Shown: in pieces, positions 62,817-64,000 of the stretch
How positions within the stretch are numbered: the first letter of the stretch is position 1
Layout of the letters: every line of letters begins with the position of its first letter
Source of the DNA: Mucilaginibacter gracilis
Lineage (GTDB): Bacteria; Bacteroidota; Bacteroidia; Sphingobacteriales; Sphingobacteriaceae
Assembly (NCBI RefSeq): GCF_003633615.1
Contig: NZ_RBKU01000001.1
Coordinates: 5,642,001 to 5,706,000, forward strand
Reading direction: 5' to 3'
Length of the DNA stretch: 64,000 bases
The notes under the pieces: model-generated
What the model was told of the DNA's origin: nothing
The model's input: the letters and a program-made list of their open reading frames with translations, nothing else
Database searches by the model: none
Program-made: the position numbers and the translations under genes

Positions 62817-63575
62817 TTACCAATCCTTAGTGATGTTTCCCTTTACGCCTTTTAATTTTTTATTTTTTAGTTTATCCTGTGTTTGTTTTTCCTGGTTGTT
62901 GAGGGCTTCTAACATGCGCTCGGCGTCCTCTTTATTCATTTTGGGCTGGCCGCTTTGCTGGTCCTTTTTATCCTGATCTTTTTTGTCCTGATCTTTTTTG
63001 TCCTGGTCCTGTTTGTTTTTATCCTGGTCTTTCTTGTCCTGGTCCTTGTTGTCCTTATTATCTTTATTCTGATCCTGCTTGTTCTTATCCTGGTTTTTGT
63101 TGTCTTTATTATCCTTGTTGTCTTTGTTCTTTTTATCCTGGTCTTTTTGCTTTTGCAGCATTTTTTGGGCGTAGGCCAGGTTATAGCGGGTTTGGTCGTC
63201 TTTAGGGTTATTAATTAATGCTTTTTTATAGGCATCAATACTTTCTTCCAGTTTTTTTGATTGCAGCAGCGAGTTGCCTAAGTTATAGTAAGCCTGGGCA
63301 GCAACGTTTTTATTATTTGCCGATTGTGCAATTTTGGTAAACTGCGCCTGGGCCCCGGTAAAGTTTTTTTGTTTATACTGAGCATCGCCAAGGTTAAAGT
63401 TAGCTTCAATGCTTTGGTCTTTTTTGGCAACGCCGTTTTTATAGGCTTCTTCGGCCTCCTTGTATTTTTGTTCCTGGTAAAGCTGGTTCCCTTTACGGAT
63501 GTCGGCCTTTTCCTTTTGCGCAAATAGGGCAAAAGCAGGCAGCATCAGTAAGATTACCAATAATAGCTTTTTCAT
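62817..63575 (-). CDS. batC: BatC-like TPR protein with Lys/Asp/Gln repeats
   Basis: 252 residues with a signal peptide (MKKLLLVILLMLPAFALFAQ). TPR repeats cover ~25-145 ('KYKEAEEAYKNGVAKKDQSI', 'KLEESIDAYKKALINNPKDD'). Residues ~150-210 are an extreme low-complexity tract of KKDQDKKDQ-type repeats, then a helical end (NKEDAERMLEALNNQEKQTQ). BatC normally has such a charged tail. It overlaps batB by 4 bp. Confidence 0.88.
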   Translation of the reverse strand: MKKLLLVILLMLPAFALFAQKEKADIRKGNQLYQEQKYKEAEEAYKNGVAKKDQSIEANFNLGDAQYKQKNFTGAQAQFTKIAQSANNKNVAAQAYYNLGNSLLQSKKLEESIDAYKKALINNPKDDQTRYNLAYAQKMLQKQKDQDKKNKDNKDNKDNKNQDKNKQDQNKDNKDNKDQDKKDQDKNKQDQDKKDQDKKDQDKKDQQSGQPKMNKEDAERMLEALNNQEKQTQDKLKNKKLKGVKGNITKDW

Positions 63576-64000
63576 ACTTTCACTTCCTCCTTAACCTCAA
63601 ATAATTTCAGTTTGCTTAATGTTACGCTTTTTCTGTTGGATATAAAAAACTCTATCACCAGCAGTATAAAGGCCAGCGCAAGCAATATCTGGAAACGATC
63701 TTCAAAATCCCGGAAGGATTTACTGTCGTAAGCCTTGCGCTCCATTTTATTAATCTGATCCATAATAATACTAAGGCCGCTGCTGGCGTTTGTGGCGCGC
63801 ACGTATGCGCCGTTGCCTGCGGCGGCAATTTCTTTACCCATATTTTCGTCAAGCTTGCTTACTACCACTTTGCCGGCACTATCGGTATGGAAACCGGCTT
63901 GCTTGCCATCCTTAATAATGGGAATAGGCGCACCCTCTGCCGAACCAACACCTACTACGTGAATGGTAACGTCCTTATCGCGGGCACGGTTAGCTGCCGA
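63572..64000 (-). CDS. batB: BatB-like VWA-domain protein (5' part beyond window)
   Basis: The frame is open from the right edge to a stop at 63572, giving about 142 codons of the C-terminal part. It shows the end of a von Willebrand A domain ('DVTIHVVGVGSAEGAPIPII', 'NMGKEIAAAGNGAYV') and a final membrane helix (QILLALAFILLVIEFFIS). An apparent GTG start at 63868 is internal. BatA and BatB are paired VWA membrane proteins of the Bat operon; the position before batC favours BatB. Confidence 0.8.
   Translation of the reverse strand, partial: SAANRARDKDVTIHVVGVGSAEGAPIPIIKDGKQAGFHTDSAGKVVVSKLDENMGKEIAAAGNGAYVRATNASSGLSIIMDQINKMERKAYDSKSFRDFEDRFQILLALAFILLVIEFFISNRKSVTLSKLKLFEVKEEVKV

Overview
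The window is chromosomal DNA of a Bacteroidota bacterium, most likely Sphingobacteriaceae and close to Mucilaginibacter or Pedobacter. This is inferred from the Bacteroidota -7 promoter motif TAnnTTTG seen before several genes, a Bat (Bacteroides aerotolerance) operon, two-domain FtsX permeases, many lipoproteins with short lipoboxes, and dense dispersed intergenic repeats. No rRNA, tRNA, CRISPR array, integrase or transposase was recognised.

Layout. 1-2409: three minus-strand host genes (a Pro-rich protein cut by the window edge, a secreted protein, a lipoprotein). 2826-32883: a complete set of tailed-phage late genes. These are large terminase, tail chaperone with an apparent -1 frameshift, neck-type protein, two large tail or baseplate proteins, tape measure, protease-scaffold, capsid, portal, connector, two fibre proteins, holin, endolysin and spanin-like genes. 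A Fic AMP-transferase gene and two signal-peptide genes of unknown function are interspersed. The set lacks integrase, repressor, replication genes and an obvious small terminase, and the order is unusual (tail genes before head genes, portal after capsid). The gaps between intact genes are filled with the same dispersed repeats that lie between host genes further right. This fits a long-resident, possibly domesticated particle such as a gene-transfer-agent-like element, though a defective prophage is not excluded.

33079-64000: ordinary host genes. These are a GAF-PAS-HisKA protein without an ATPase domain, riboflavin synthase, an AT-rich membrane protein, an AraC regulator with an SDR-type dehydrogenase, biotin carboxylase, an MBL-fold hydrolase, a lipid-kinase-like protein with an overlapping dual-specificity phosphatase, an FtsX permease, a cNMP/CBS/DUF294 nucleotidyltransferase with a DnaQ-like exonuclease, DUF3347, a TPR protein, an M1 aminopeptidase, a response regulator, a sterol desaturase-family protein, aroB, an S4 protein, proline dehydrogenase and the batB(partial)-batC-batD-batE operon.

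Intergenic DNA holds several repeat families. The most striking is a short hairpin whose stem sequence varies while both arms stay complementary (CC-loop-GG core), followed by a constant CGGTAGAAA tail. It forms a five-unit, ~50-bp-period array at 10158-10375 and occurs about 18 times in the window. Gene calls rest on reading the translations and recognising motifs; no database search was possible.
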